A stretch of 64,000 nucleotides of DNA from Spirochaetales bacterium (GCA_024233935.1 JACKOY010000003.1:369189-433188); one strand, 5' to 3'; positions 8,352-17,040 are shown, numbered from the stretch's first letter. Notes: generated from the sequence alone by a model not told the origin. Numbers and translations are program-made.

Positions 8352-9905
8352 GTGGAGCCCGGGCTTGATGAGATTGTTGCGTTTTTTCAAAGGCACCCCG
8401 AGCGCCTGAACTCCGGGGAAACCGAATTTGAGCGCGTCGAAACGCATATCTCGGTGGTCCTGATCGGTCGTCAGCGGGTGTACAAGTTCAAAAAGGCGGT
8501 CAATCTGGGGTTCATTGATCAAACCGAACTGGAAGAACGCCGCCGGAACTGCAAACGAGAGCTGGAGCTGAATCGCCGCCTGGCGCCCGATGTCTACCTG
8601 CGGGTGCTTGGAATCTGCGCGGCGGGTGGGGAAGATCAGGGTTTTGTGGTTCAGGCCGCGGAGGGGCCGGGTGTTCTGGAATACTGCGTGGAAATGCAAA
8701 CACTGCCGGCCGAAAAGACTCTACTGGCCATGCTTGGAGAATCGGGCTCCCTTTCGGACCGGAGGCTTTCCCGGGAAACGCTGCGATGCCTGGCGCGCCA
8801 TTTAAGTGACTTTCATGACCGCGTGCGCGTTCCCGGCAGCCGTATTAGAAGCGGGCGTTTTTTCCAGGCTTACAATGGAGTGCTCGAGAACATCGCATCC
8901 AGAGAGCAGGTTCGGGACCTTCTTCCGGGCCTTAAGGCCCGGCTGGGGAAGCACAAGCGTGCCCTGGGTAGCCGGGAAAGAAAGGGTTTTGTAGTCGAAG
9001 GGCATGGGGACCTGCGTCTCGATCACATCTACCTGCGTTCCGAATGCGAATTTGCGATTATCGACTGCGTTGAATTTGACGAGAACCTGCGTCTGGTGGA
9101 TCCCTGGGAAGACCTGGCCTTTACGACCATGGGCCTGACCGTGGAGGGTCATCCCGAACTCGCCCGGGAACTCGCGGATCGTTATCTGGAGTGGACCGCG
9201 GATATCGTGGGCTGGCTCTTGCTGCCAATTTACGAAGAGTACCGGGCGTCGGTTCGTGTGCTGGTGGATCTGTTTCAGCTTTCCAGGCCGGGTGCCGACC
9301 GCGAAAGGTTGAACAATCGCATTACCCGGTACGCCGATTTTCTTAGAAAGAGGTCGGTCCGAAATAAGATCCCGCCGTCCCGAAAAATGATTCTCTTGAG
9401 CGGTCTGCCGGCCACAGGCAAGAGCCGCGTCGCAGAGCGACTCGGAGAGAAGAACGAAGCTCCCGTGATCGCCACCGACATCGTACGTAAGCGCATGGCC
9501 GGGCGCCATCCGCTGGAAGACCTATCGAACGCGCATCAGACTGGAATGTATAAGCCGGGCGTCTCCCGACGGGTCTATCGCCGCTGTCGTGCGATCGCGC
9601 TTTTGCTACTCAAAAACGGTCGAAACGTTGTCGTCGACGGCACTTTCGGGCGACGCGGGGAACGCCGGCTTTTTAAGAGCGCGGCCGAAAGCCTGAACCC
9701 GCCAGCGGTGGCGAGCCTGTGCCTGGTAAGCGAAGAGCGGGAAACCGTCCTGAAACGATTGCGGGAACGGCAAAACCAGCCCGGTGTCTCCGACCTCAAA
9801 AACATCGATATTTGGGATCGGATCGCAGCGCGCTTTGAAGCGCCCTCACCGGACGAGGGGTTTCGGATGGTTGAGCCGGGCTCCGCGTTTGATTACGAGA
9901 ATTGA
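8352..9905 (+). CDS. APH-like kinase domain fused to P-loop zeta-toxin/AAA kinase domain
   Basis: This is a two-domain protein of about 517 aa. The N-terminal half is aminoglycoside-phosphotransferase-like (COG2187 type): VETHISVVLI, YKFKKAVNLGF, the catalytic loop HGDLRLDHIYL and the metal-binding segment IDCVEFDENLRLVDPWEDLAF. The C-terminal half has a Walker A loop GLPATGKSR and a second nucleotide-kinase core (VVVDGTFGRRGER). Such fusions are common beside universal stress proteins, as here, but the substrate is not established. GTG 8352 starts just before family similarity; TTG 8316 is an in-frame alternative. The 3' end overlaps the convergent CBS gene by 13 bp. Confidence 0.8.
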   Translation: MEPGLDEIVAFFQRHPERLNSGETEFERVETHISVVLIGRQRVYKFKKAVNLGFIDQTELEERRRNCKRELELNRRLAPDVYLRVLGICAAGGEDQGFVVQAAEGPGVLEYCVEMQTLPAEKTLLAMLGESGSLSDRRLSRETLRCLARHLSDFHDRVRVPGSRIRSGRFFQAYNGVLENIASREQVRDLLPGLKARLGKHKRALGSRERKGFVVEGHGDLRLDHIYLRSECEFAIIDCVEFDENLRLVDPWEDLAFTTMGLTVEGHPELARELADRYLEWTADIVGWLLLPIYEEYRASVRVLVDLFQLSRPGADRERLNNRITRYADFLRKRSVRNKIPPSRKMILLSGLPATGKSRVAERLGEKNEAPVIATDIVRKRMAGRHPLEDLSNAHQTGMYKPGVSRRVYRRCRAIALLLLKNGRNVVVDGTFGRRGERRLFKSAAESLNPPAVASLCLVSEERETVLKRLRERQNQPGVSDLKNIDIWDRIAARFEAPSPDEGFRMVEPGSAFDYEN

Positions 9906-10318
9906 TAACCGTCCTCGAACATTCCGTTCATGATATCTTTTGGCGTGATAACGCCCTTGACCCCGCCGGCTCTGGATAGTACGACCAGGCACTCAACGTG
10001 ATGCGTATCCATCAGGTTGGCCGCCTCATAAAGATGCTGGTCCTCTTGAATTGTCAGGGGTTTGCGCTCCGGACGACTATCGCTCAGGGGTTTCTTCAAG
10101 AACTCCTGGTCCCGGCGCATGACCACGCCCAGGAAATCCATTGAGGAAAGCACCCCTAACGGTTTGTGATCGGAATCCACGATTACGAGGTGGTGAATGC
10201 TTTTTTGCAGCATGCGTCGGGCCGCGTCACCCCAGGTCTGGTCAACCCGGGCGGTGAACACCCCCTCCTGCATGACCTCCGAAACGCGCTTGTCTTCCAG
10301 TAGACGTTTCATTCCCAT
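9893..10318 (-). CDS. CBS-domain-pair protein
   Basis: The protein of about 140 aa consists of two CBS motifs and little else. The first covers KRVSEVMQEGVFTARVDQTW to HHLVIVDSDHKPLGVLSSMDFL; the second covers RKPLTIQEDQHLYEAANLMD to GVKGVITPKDIM. CBS pairs bind adenine nucleotides and sense energy or redox state. Starts are possible at ATG 10318 or ATG 10312, both close to a G-rich run (aggggg). The gene diverges from the Usp gene across an FNR-box palindrome, suggesting shared low-oxygen control. Confidence 0.85.
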   Translation of the reverse strand: MGMKRLLEDKRVSEVMQEGVFTARVDQTWGDAARRMLQKSIHHLVIVDSDHKPLGVLSSMDFLGVVMRRDQEFLKKPLSDSRPERKPLTIQEDQHLYEAANLMDTHHVECLVVLSRAGGVKGVITPKDIMNGMFEDGYQFS

Positions 10319-10373
10319 CCCCCTATCTCTGTGAGCATTAGCATCACTAGATGCAAAACCGGGGCCAGGCGCA

Positions 10374-10387
10374 ATGATTTGTATCAT
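10374..10387. promoter_or_regulatory. FNR/Dnr-type box between CBS and Usp genes
   Basis: ATGATTTGTATCAT is a perfect inverted repeat with an N4 centre. It matches the FNR consensus TTGAT-N4-ATCAA at all inner positions (TGAT-N4-ATCA), differing only at the two outermost bases. It lies 56 bp upstream of the CBS start and about 128 bp upstream of the Usp start. A FNR-like regulator is encoded 3 kb downstream. The regulatory role is inference. Confidence 0.6.
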
Positions 10388-10514
10388 GGCGGCTGTCCCC
10401 GAAAAAACGATAGTTTACCGGCCTGGGCCCTTTGTTCTTTACGGGTCTGCAGGCGTGTTCAGACTTGAAGTCCGCCGGACGCGGACGATAGTCAAGCAAA
10501 GAGGAACTCAAATT

Positions 10515-10955
10515 ATGGAAAGATTTGTAACGAAGATTCTGGTTCCGGTTGACGGCTCCCGGGATTCCAGCCGCGCTCTGGAGGCGGCCGTGGCCCTCGC
10601 CGAAACGGCAAAGGCCACCCTGACCGTACTGGAAGTCGTGGAGGAATTTGGTCCCCTGCCGGGCTACTATGAGGCAGCCCCCGCGGGCCAGGAGCGGACC
10701 AAATGGATTTCCGACCAGAGATTCGAGAAAGTGCACCCCCTTCTGGAAAACACCAGCGTAAAGTGGGATCGTAAGGTCGTTGAGGGTTTTCCGGCCGAAA
10801 AGATCTGCGAAGTGGCGGAGCAGGGCCACTATGATCTGATCATGATCGGTAGCCGTGGGCTGAGTGTCGTCGGACGATTTCTGATGGGATCCGTTTCGGA
10901 TCGGGTTATTCATCATGCACCCTGTTCGGTCACCGTGGTTCGTCGGAGGTCATAA
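10515..10955 (+). CDS. Universal stress protein, UspA family
   Basis: The 146-aa single Usp domain has KILVPVDGSRDSSRALEAA at the N-terminus and the ATP-binding signature GSRGLSVVGRFLMGSVSDRV near the C-terminus, ending in PCSVTVVR. The conserved G-2x-G-9x-G(S) pattern is present, so it is of the ATP-binding subtype. The start ATG 10515 follows a gagga Shine-Dalgarno; upstream in-frame codons reach into the FNR box and were not used. The stop overlaps the next start (TAATG), so the following gene is translationally coupled. Confidence 0.92.
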   Translation: MERFVTKILVPVDGSRDSSRALEAAVALAETAKATLTVLEVVEEFGPLPGYYEAAPAGQERTKWISDQRFEKVHPLLENTSVKWDRKVVEGFPAEKICEVAEQGHYDLIMIGSRGLSVVGRFLMGSVSDRVIHHAPCSVTVVRRRS

Positions 10956-11398
10956 TGTTTGATAGCGTGGAAGACATTCTGGAGCACGCCCGTTCCTTTC
11001 ACCGGAACCTCGGCACAGCCTTCGACCGGCTGGAGCACAACACCGGGAGCGAAAAGCTCCGGCTCATGCTTGACTACCTGGCAAAGCACGAATCTTCGTT
11101 GGCCCGTAGCCTGAAGGAGTTCCAGAAAGGGGCCAGTGAAACCAGGCTGCACCAGTACTTCGTGCACGGCCCGCCCGCCGAGTTGATGCGGGAACTATCT
11201 GAAATCGATGTCGCCGCTCAGGACAGTGTAGAGGACATTCAGGAGAAGCTACTTAAGCTGGACAACGCCCTGATCGAAATTTACAGCCAGCTCGCTGAGA
11301 AAGCCCGTACGCCCGAAATAGCGGATATATTCCAGGCGCTGCACGAGACCGCTACGCGGGAACGAAACAACTTCGTGCGCGGCGTTCAGGATCTCTGA
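10955..11398 (+). CDS. Helical ferritin/hemerythrin-like hypothetical protein
   Basis: The 147-aa protein is predicted to be almost wholly helical. His and Glu residues are spaced as in bacterial four-helix bundles: HARSFHRNLG near residue 11, AKHESSLAR near 50, LHETATRERNNF near the C-terminus. No exact family could be named. The resemblance to rubrerythrin- or hemerythrin-type bundles is by pattern only. It overlaps the Usp stop by one base and precedes the sensor kinase by 17 bp, so it probably belongs to a usp-HK-RR transcription unit. Confidence 0.6.
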   Translation: MFDSVEDILEHARSFHRNLGTAFDRLEHNTGSEKLRLMLDYLAKHESSLARSLKEFQKGASETRLHQYFVHGPPAELMRELSEIDVAAQDSVEDIQEKLLKLDNALIEIYSQLAEKARTPEIADIFQALHETATRERNNFVRGVQDL

Positions 11399-11415
11399 AC
11401 CTCTTCGGCGCCATC

Positions 11416-12699
11416 ATGTCCCCGGTGGCGACCGTTGCAGTGGTGCTCTGCCTCCTGGCTTCTCTCTTGTCTGCCGGGAGCTGTGTCTGGAATCGTGATT
11501 TGCGATTCGTTATCCCGACTCTTTTGACACTGGCTGTTCTGGCCCTGGTGTTGGTCACCCCACCCCAAACTTCCAGATCGGAGGTTCTCTTTGTGACAAT
11601 TGGCGCGCTATTGCTTCTGGGAAGCGAAGCACTACGCCGCACGGTCAAATCCTCTCAGAGTGCCCGCGAGCGCCTGAGCGATCGCGATGCCCGAATTAGT
11701 GCGATCCTGGATACGGCGGTCGACTGCATTATCATTATCGATGATCAGGGGCGCATCGAAGAATATAACAACGCCGCCGAACGTCTTTTCGGGTACACAC
11801 GCCGCGAAACTCTTGGAAGGAACGTGAGTATGTTGATGGCGGAACCACATCGGTCCGCCCATGATTCGTATATTCGCAATTTCCTGAATTCCCGCCAGCC
11901 GCGTATCATTGGAAGCGGACGCGAGGTTCCGGCCCGACGAAAGGATGGTGAGGAATTTCCAGTCTACCTGGCGGTGAGTGAGGTGCTCGTAGGATCGAGA
12001 CGCTACTTTGCGGGAATCCTGCATGACCTGACGGATCTAAAGGCAAAAGAAGCTGATCTGCTTCTACTATCAGCCAGACTCATGAGCGTGCAGGAAGAGG
12101 AACGCAGCCGAATCGCAAGGGAAATTCACGATGTGATCGGGCAGTCGCTGATCGCCCTTAAGTTTTTCGTGGCGGAAATCGAATATGAGTTTTCTGAAGT
12201 TGCCGGTCTTGGCACGCGTTGCCGGACCGTGACCGAACAGATCAACGCAATTGTGCGCCAGGCCCGGGACCTGTCGCACAACCTGAGCCCGATTGCGCTG
12301 ACCGAAATCGGACTGGCGCATGCCGTTCGAGAGCTCATCGAAAGGATGCCACGCCACGGCGATTTGAAGATCGAACTGGACCTCGATCATATTGACCGAT
12401 GGCCCACTCTGGAAAGCGATATCCACGTGTACCGCATCATTCAAGAAGCGGTGCTGAACGCTATCAAACACTCGGGGGCCAGTCACATTCTGGTAGTAGC
12501 CCGCAAGGCCGGAGATCGGCTGCACATCACAGTCAGTGACAATGGAGTTGGGTTCACCGACGCGCCGGAAGCGATCGGACCGGGACTCGGGCTGCGCATC
12601 ATGAAAGAACGCGCGGCCGCCCTGAACGGAATTCTGCGCATCGCTCGATCCGGGAATCAAGGAGCTGAGGTTGTTCTGGATGTCCCCTTCCGACGCTGA
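11416..12699 (+). CDS. PAS-domain sensor histidine kinase (NarX/NreB-type, HisKA_3)
   Basis: The 427-aa protein has two or three N-terminal TM segments (about residues 5-75), one PAS domain (ILDTAVDCIIIIDDQGRIEE to the FAGILHDLT end) and a HisKA_3 dimerisation helix with the phospho-accepting His in RIAREIHDVIG, near residue 236. A HATPase_c domain follows with N box IQEAVLNAIKH and the VSDNGVGF and GPGLGLRIM motifs. The PAS core suggests FixL-like sensing, but haem binding cannot be inferred here. The 3' end overlaps its response regulator by 20 bp, so the two form a cognate pair. Confidence 0.9.
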   Translation: MSPVATVAVVLCLLASLLSAGSCVWNRDLRFVIPTLLTLAVLALVLVTPPQTSRSEVLFVTIGALLLLGSEALRRTVKSSQSARERLSDRDARISAILDTAVDCIIIIDDQGRIEEYNNAAERLFGYTRRETLGRNVSMLMAEPHRSAHDSYIRNFLNSRQPRIIGSGREVPARRKDGEEFPVYLAVSEVLVGSRRYFAGILHDLTDLKAKEADLLLLSARLMSVQEEERSRIAREIHDVIGQSLIALKFFVAEIEYEFSEVAGLGTRCRTVTEQINAIVRQARDLSHNLSPIALTEIGLAHAVRELIERMPRHGDLKIELDLDHIDRWPTLESDIHVYRIIQEAVLNAIKHSGASHILVVARKAGDRLHITVSDNGVGFTDAPEAIGPGLGLRIMKERAAALNGILRIARSGNQGAEVVLDVPFRR

Positions 12700-13339
12700 A
12701 AAACGCTATCGTGTCATACTGACCGATGATCATCAGATTTTGCGGCTGGGGCTTCGCAACCTGATTGGACGCGATGAGCGCGTGGAGGTGGTTGGAGAGG
12801 CAGGAGATGGGCGTGCTCTGATCGATCTGCTCAGGCAGGTTCCGGCAGACATGGTGATTCTGGACCTGTCGATGCCCGGAATGAACGGAATCAAGCTACT
12901 GGAAACCCTGAAGCTGACCCATCCCGACCTGAAGATCCTGATCTTCACGATGCACCGTGAAAAGGAGTTCTTCCGGCACGCCATGCGAAGGGGAGTGGAC
13001 GGCTACATTCTAAAGGACGATGACTTTGACCGCATACTGACGGCCATCCGGGATATCCGCAGCGGCCGCAAGGCGTTCTCTGCCGAGCTGATGGTGGAAC
13101 TGGCCGAGGAACTGGGTGACGCACCAGGAGATCCCAATCTCTCCCTGGAAACCCTGACAAGAAGGGAACGCGAGATCCTGGCGCGCATCGGCGGCGGGGC
13201 CACCAGCAAAGAAATCGCGGCAGAATTGGGGATAAGCTTCCGAACCGTGCAGACCCACAGAACCAATATTATGGAAAAACTGGGGATAAGGAACACGGCC
13301 GGCCTCGTGAAGTTCGCCGTTCGAAGCCGCCTGATATGA
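12680..13339 (+). CDS. NarL/FixJ-family response regulator
   Basis: The product is 219 aa. The receiver domain has the acidic pair DD near residues 16-17, the phospho-acceptor Asp at about 62 (ILDLSMPGMNG) and a Lys in YILKDDDF. A LuxR-type HTH follows (LTRREREILARIGGGATSKE, then GISFRTVQTHRTNIMEKLGI). ATG 12680 lies inside the kinase gene; TTG 12671 is an in-frame alternative with no benefit. It is the partner of the upstream PAS kinase, in a low-oxygen/stress neighbourhood like DevR- or FixJ-type systems. Confidence 0.92.
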   Translation: MSPSDAEKRYRVILTDDHQILRLGLRNLIGRDERVEVVGEAGDGRALIDLLRQVPADMVILDLSMPGMNGIKLLETLKLTHPDLKILIFTMHREKEFFRHAMRRGVDGYILKDDDFDRILTAIRDIRSGRKAFSAELMVELAEELGDAPGDPNLSLETLTRREREILARIGGGATSKEIAAELGISFRTVQTHRTNIMEKLGIRNTAGLVKFAVRSRLI

Positions 13340-13470
13340 TCTATCCACACGGATTTTCCTGATTTTCTGCAGGTTTCTACGCACTTGTGCTTAGTTTTTC
13401 GGGTTCGCATCGGATTGTGTAGAAGCCGGTTCTATGGCATGCTGTGACATCAAATCCGCGGAGGGAGATG

Positions 13471-14169
13471 ATGTTCGAGAAATGTAGTGGTGGTTGCGAG
13501 CAGTGCACGGTGGTCCAGGAGACTCCTTTTCATGAGCTGGATAGCCGTATGCTCGAGCGTGCATCGGAGACGGGGCGAACCCTCACATTTGCACGGGGCG
13601 AAAGTATCTTTCATTTTGATGACGATGCTCAGCACTTCTACTGCATTCAGAGCGGACGCGTACAGCTCTTTCGCTCAAACCCGCAGCGCGAACAATCCTT
13701 TGCCATCGTCGGAGCCTCCCACTGGGTCGGATTTCGGGACGCTCTGCTGCGGGCACCCTATCGCCATAGCGCCCGTTGCCTGACGGAAACCACGGTCTGC
13801 AAATTCCACCGTACTTTCATTGATGAGCTGATGCGTGGGAGCACGAGCTTCGCCGCGCAAATGGCGCGCCTGATGGCGGATGAATGGGCCCAGAGCGAGC
13901 ACCAGAGCTACAACCTGGGCTCCCGACGCGTGATGGAGCGGCTGGCAGATTTCCTGATCGGCAGTACGGACACACCAATGAGCGTGCGCCAGACCGAAGT
14001 AGAACTGCCTGTAACGCGGGAAACTCTGGCGACCCTTCTCGGAACCACGACGGAGTCAGTCATTCGCGCCCTGTCGGATTTGCAGGCGAGGGGGTGGATT
14101 AAGCTGAATCGCCGCCATGTCAGCCTGGTCAAGCTTGAGGAACTGCAGCGGCTGGTCGTGGAGTCATAG
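13471..14169 (+). CDS. Crp/Fnr-family regulator with N-terminal cysteine cluster
   Basis: This 232-aa protein has a cyclic-nucleotide-binding-like beta roll and a C-terminal winged HTH (VTRETLATLLGTTTESVIRA). Cysteines at 5, 9 and 12 plus C103 and C110 recall the FNR arrangement of three N-terminal ligands and one internal ligand for an O2-labile 4Fe-4S cluster, though the spacing C-x3-C-x2-C differs from E. coli FNR. The recognition helix keeps the E and R that read TGA half-sites. ATG 13471 has gagg at 6-bp spacing; ATG 13468 is adjacent. It is a candidate controller of the cco operon and the CBS/Usp site. Confidence 0.85.
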   Translation: MFEKCSGGCEQCTVVQETPFHELDSRMLERASETGRTLTFARGESIFHFDDDAQHFYCIQSGRVQLFRSNPQREQSFAIVGASHWVGFRDALLRAPYRHSARCLTETTVCKFHRTFIDELMRGSTSFAAQMARLMADEWAQSEHQSYNLGSRRVMERLADFLIGSTDTPMSVRQTEVELPVTRETLATLLGTTTESVIRALSDLQARGWIKLNRRHVSLVKLEELQRLVVES

Positions 14170-14282
14170 TTTTCTGATCGACCTGCAAACTAAAATGACG
14201 CAACTGCGTCAGCAGATTGGTCGTGCCGATAATTACTAACACTTCCGGGCTCCTGAGCCAGACCGAGCATCGTCCCTATCCG

Positions 14283-14993
14283 ATGCCGGGGCGAAGCTGG
14301 ACAATGCGCCAGACCTGGCACGACCTGGCTTTTCTGCACTGGCCAGTGCCAGTGGCACAGTTGGCGGCAAGAATCCCCGCGGGTTTGGACCTGGACCTCT
14401 TTGAAGGTGAGGCGTGGGTCGGTGTGGTTCCTTTCCGAATGAGCGGCATCCGGCATCGATTCGGTCCTGCGGTTCCCTGGATCTCCGCATTTGCTGAGCT
14501 GAACGTGCGGACGTACGTGACCGATCACAAGAACCGCCCGGGCGTCCTGTTTTTCAGCCTGGACGCCGCGAACCCGGTCGCTGTGGCCGTGGCCAGGCGC
14601 TGGTTCCACCTGCCTTACTTCAACGCTCGCATGCGTTCACGGAGGATCGGAAAATCCGTCCAGTATAGGTCCGAACGACTCCACCGGGACGCGGGGGCGG
14701 CAAATTTCGGGGCGGTCTATGGTCCCGTGCAACCGATTCGGCCCGCCGCTAAAGGAAGCCTGGAACACTGGCTAACGGAACGATATTGTCTGTACACCGC
14801 GGACCGGAGCGGCAGGCTGTATCGAGGAGATATCCACCACCTTCCATGGGAACTTCAAATCGGTCAGGTGGAGCTCCAGAGAAATTCGATGACCAGGTCG
14901 CACGGCCTCGAAGTTTCCGCACTACCAGCACTCGTTCATTTCGTGCGTCGAATCGATGTGCTCGTCTGGTCTCTGGATCGAGTCTTTTCGTAG
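14283..14993 (+). CDS. DUF2071 (YqjF-like) protein
   Basis: The protein is about 236 aa. It matches the YqjF/DUF2071 layout: MRQTWHDLAFLHWPVP at the start, VGVVPFRMSGIR, FAELNVRTYV and GVLFFSLDA, with the C-terminal LTERYCLYTADRSGRLYRGD segment. The fold is acetoacetate-decarboxylase-like, and its function in bacteria is unknown. ATG 14283 is chosen because similarity begins just after it; an in-frame start at 14217 would add 22 unrelated residues. The 3' end comes within 5 bp of the convergent DUF1564 gene. Confidence 0.75.
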   Translation: MPGRSWTMRQTWHDLAFLHWPVPVAQLAARIPAGLDLDLFEGEAWVGVVPFRMSGIRHRFGPAVPWISAFAELNVRTYVTDHKNRPGVLFFSLDAANPVAVAVARRWFHLPYFNARMRSRRIGKSVQYRSERLHRDAGAANFGAVYGPVQPIRPAAKGSLEHWLTERYCLYTADRSGRLYRGDIHHLPWELQIGQVELQRNSMTRSHGLEVSALPALVHFVRRIDVLVWSLDRVFS

Positions 14994-14998
14994 TTCGG

Positions 14999-15526
14999 TC
15001 AACTGTAGCCGTCAACCGGCGGTGAGGGGCGGCGAGATAATGTTTCGGGATCCCTTCCACCACGCCTGCGCAACCTCCGAATGGAACTGGGTTTGCGACC
15101 CCGTCTGAAAACCTCAGAGAAACTGATAACCCGGAACTGCCGTCGCTGGCCGGAGTAGCGGGGGCTGACCCGGATGAATCGGCCATCGATCTCCACCATA
15201 CGAATGAAGAGGCGACAGGACGAGATGCCGTAAGCGCGGGCAACACATTTAAGTTCGTGCCAATCACTGATCGGGCATCGAAAGTGCCGGCGTTGAAGCC
15301 GTTGACCGCCCGCCTGATAGCCGGTCGTAAGCTTGTTGCGGCGCTTCAACTCCTCGCCTGGCCGCAAAGCTTCCGTGCGCAGCAGGTGGGCCAGAAACAA
15401 AGAGAGTTTCCCGAATTGCTGACAGCGGGCTTCAACGTATGGCCGAAGATGCAATGGGACCAGGAACGTGCAAAGTGGATTGAGCGGACGCTCCGCCCTG
15501 TTTTTTGCTCTCTTTACGATTCGCAT
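14999..15526 (-). CDS. DUF1564-family protein (Leptospira-type)
   Basis: The protein is about 175 aa. Residues 15-120 follow the DUF1564 pattern I know from Leptospira: a TFLVPLHLRPYVE start, a Gly-Lys-Leu-x-Leu helix, a central YQ-x-GGQ-x-L motif, then FRCPISDWHELKCVARAYG and S-C-x-LF. The fold resembles a ribbon-helix-helix-like protein, and its function is unknown. ATG 15526 is preferred over TTG 15583. The family is the best taxonomic marker in the window. Plus-strand ORFs over this stretch look like noncoding shadows. Confidence 0.68.
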   Translation of the reverse strand: MRIVKRAKNRAERPLNPLCTFLVPLHLRPYVEARCQQFGKLSLFLAHLLRTEALRPGEELKRRNKLTTGYQAGGQRLQRRHFRCPISDWHELKCVARAYGISSCRLFIRMVEIDGRFIRVSPRYSGQRRQFRVISFSEVFRRGRKPSSIRRLRRRGGRDPETLSRRPSPPVDGYS

Positions 15527-15586
15527 ACCATGAAGAGGTCGCGGAAACGCAAATCGTTGCGCGTTTTTTTGCCGAACTCGCAAAAA

Positions 15587-16360
15587 TCAGTCGATATTCC
15601 CTTCTGCAAGCCGAATGGCCTGCTCCAGATCGAGCGCACCCTCGTAGATTGCTTTGCCGGTAATCAGGCCAACCGGCCCTCGAAGAGCGATCAAACTACG
15701 CACGTCTTCCAACGATGATACGCCGCCCGAGGCAATTACTTTAAGTTTACATTGCTCGCCTATGCGCTTCAGGTCTTCCAGGGGTGGGCCGGTCAGAGCG
15801 CCGTCACGGGCGATGTCGGTATATATGACCATTTGGACTCCCAATGATTCCAGGCCGTTCAGGAACTCGTAAGCGTCGAGCCCTGACTGTTCCTCCCAGC
15901 CGGAAACCCGCACTTTGCCCGCCAACGCATCCACACCGACGACGATTCGATCCGGGCCAAACTCCCTGAGAGCCAGCCCAACCAGATCCGGATTCTTTAC
16001 GGCTGCTGTTCCAATAACAACCCGGTCGGCTCCTTGCGAGAGGATCTCCTGGACCGCACCAGGCCCCCGTATTCCGCCGCCAATCTGTACACGTAGCCCC
16101 ACACGAGCCGCGGCCTCCAGAACCTCTTGCACAGCGGAATGATTCCGGGACCGATCTCCGGTTCGGGCCGCATTCAGATCCACCAGGTGCAAAAGGCGAG
16201 CTCCGGCCGCATAGAAGGCCCGCACCTGTTCTGCAGGGGACCTCTCGTAGACAGTGCTGCGATCATAGTTCCCCTGGAAAAGCCGAACGATGCGACCATC
16301 CAGCAGGTCGATGGCGGGAATAATAGAAAATGAAGGAACTGCATCAGTTGAATGATCCAT
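15587..16360 (-). CDS. hisA: Phosphoribosylformimino-AICAR ribotide isomerase HisA with repeat-derived N-terminus
   Basis: This is the histidine biosynthesis isomerase (ProFAR to PRFAR), a TIM barrel. It has the catalytic Asp in IIPAIDLLDG, the phosphate loops IGGGIRG and ASGGVSS, and YTDIARDGALTG with the second catalytic Asp. HisA normally begins one residue before IIPAIDL. Here twelve extra residues (MDHSTDAVPSFS) precede it, and they are encoded by one copy of the dispersed motif TGATGCAGTTCCTTCA (16331-16346). ATG 16360 lies 5 bp after the hisH stop. An in-frame start at 16384 inside hisH is possible. hisF does not follow. Confidence 0.93.
   Translation of the reverse strand: MDHSTDAVPSFSIIPAIDLLDGRIVRLFQGNYDRSTVYERSPAEQVRAFYAAGARLLHLVDLNAARTGDRSRNHSAVQEVLEAAARVGLRVQIGGGIRGPGAVQEILSQGADRVVIGTAAVKNPDLVGLALREFGPDRIVVGVDALAGKVRVSGWEEQSGLDAYEFLNGLESLGVQMVIYTDIARDGALTGPPLEDLKRIGEQCKLKVIASGGVSSLEDVRSLIALRGPVGLITGKAIYEGALDLEQAIRLAEGNID
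16331..16346 (-). repeat. Single copy of 16-bp dispersed motif inside hisA
   Basis: The minus strand reads TGATGCAGTTCCTTCA, identical to the consensus of the arrays at 38, 40 and 46-47 kb. It lies in the first codons of hisA and encodes most of the atypical N-terminal extension. Confidence 0.85.
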
Positions 16361-16365
16361 AGTTT

Positions 16366-17040
16366 TCACAGGCTCTCGATCCACTGCTTCAGCAATTCCA
16401 GACCGGCCTGATCCGACTTCTCAGGGTGAAACTGAGTAGCCAGTATGGGTCCAGCCTGGACAACCGAGGGGAAGTGCTCCCCTCCGTATTCGGCATAGGC
16501 CAGAACGAATTCGCGCGGGACCTCAACGGCTCGATAAGAGTGTATGAAGTACATGAAGTCCCCGGGTTCGAAGCCGTCGGAACTCAGCAGGCGATTCCAT
16601 CCCATATGCGGCACGCGAATACTTCGGTCCTCAAACCGAAAGCGCCGGATTCGCCCCGGGACGAGGGCGAGACCCGGCACCAGATCGTTGGCCCGGGTGC
16701 CCGGTCCTTCGTCGGAATCCTGAAAAAGGATCTGAAAACCAATACAGACTCCGAGCAAAGGCCCGCCCCGGGAGACAAACCTTTCGATCTCGCCGCGCAG
16801 GGGTGCAAGGCCCTCCATTGCTGCCGCGAAAGCACCATCACCGGGCAGAACCAGGGCCCGGGCAGATCGGATGCGTTCCAGATCGGCGGAATAGACGACC
16901 GAGTCCTTCGGGGCAAACAAACGCAGTGCTTTCAGCATACTGTGGATGTTTCCCATACCATAGTCCACCACAACGATCGGATCATCCGGCCCGGGTGGAC
17001 GGCCGCCCGGTTTCATCTCGACAAATGGGACCGTATTCAT
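16366..17040 (-). CDS. hisH: Imidazole glycerol phosphate synthase subunit HisH
   Basis: HisH is the glutamine amidotransferase that feeds ammonia to HisF. The product is 224 aa. Visible features are VVVDYGMGNIHSMLKAL near residue 23, the nucleophile Cys in GVCIGFQILF, VPHMGWNRL, the HSYRA segment and the catalytic His-Glu in ATQFHPEKS. The first 20 residues before VVVDYG are an unusual extension; an internal Met at residue 9 is an alternative start. It is 5 bp upstream of hisA. hisB lies beyond an opposite-strand gene, so the usual hisB-H-A order is kept but interrupted. Confidence 0.93.
   Translation of the reverse strand: MNTVPFVEMKPGGRPPGPDDPIVVVDYGMGNIHSMLKALRLFAPKDSVVYSADLERIRSARALVLPGDGAFAAAMEGLAPLRGEIERFVSRGGPLLGVCIGFQILFQDSDEGPGTRANDLVPGLALVPGRIRRFRFEDRSIRVPHMGWNRLLSSDGFEPGDFMYFIHSYRAVEVPREFVLAYAEYGGEHFPSVVQAGPILATQFHPEKSDQAGLELLKQWIESL

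Noticed and set aside
15257..15718. 153-aa plus-strand ORF
   Set aside because: Overlaps DUF1564 and hisA on the opposite strand and shows no domain.
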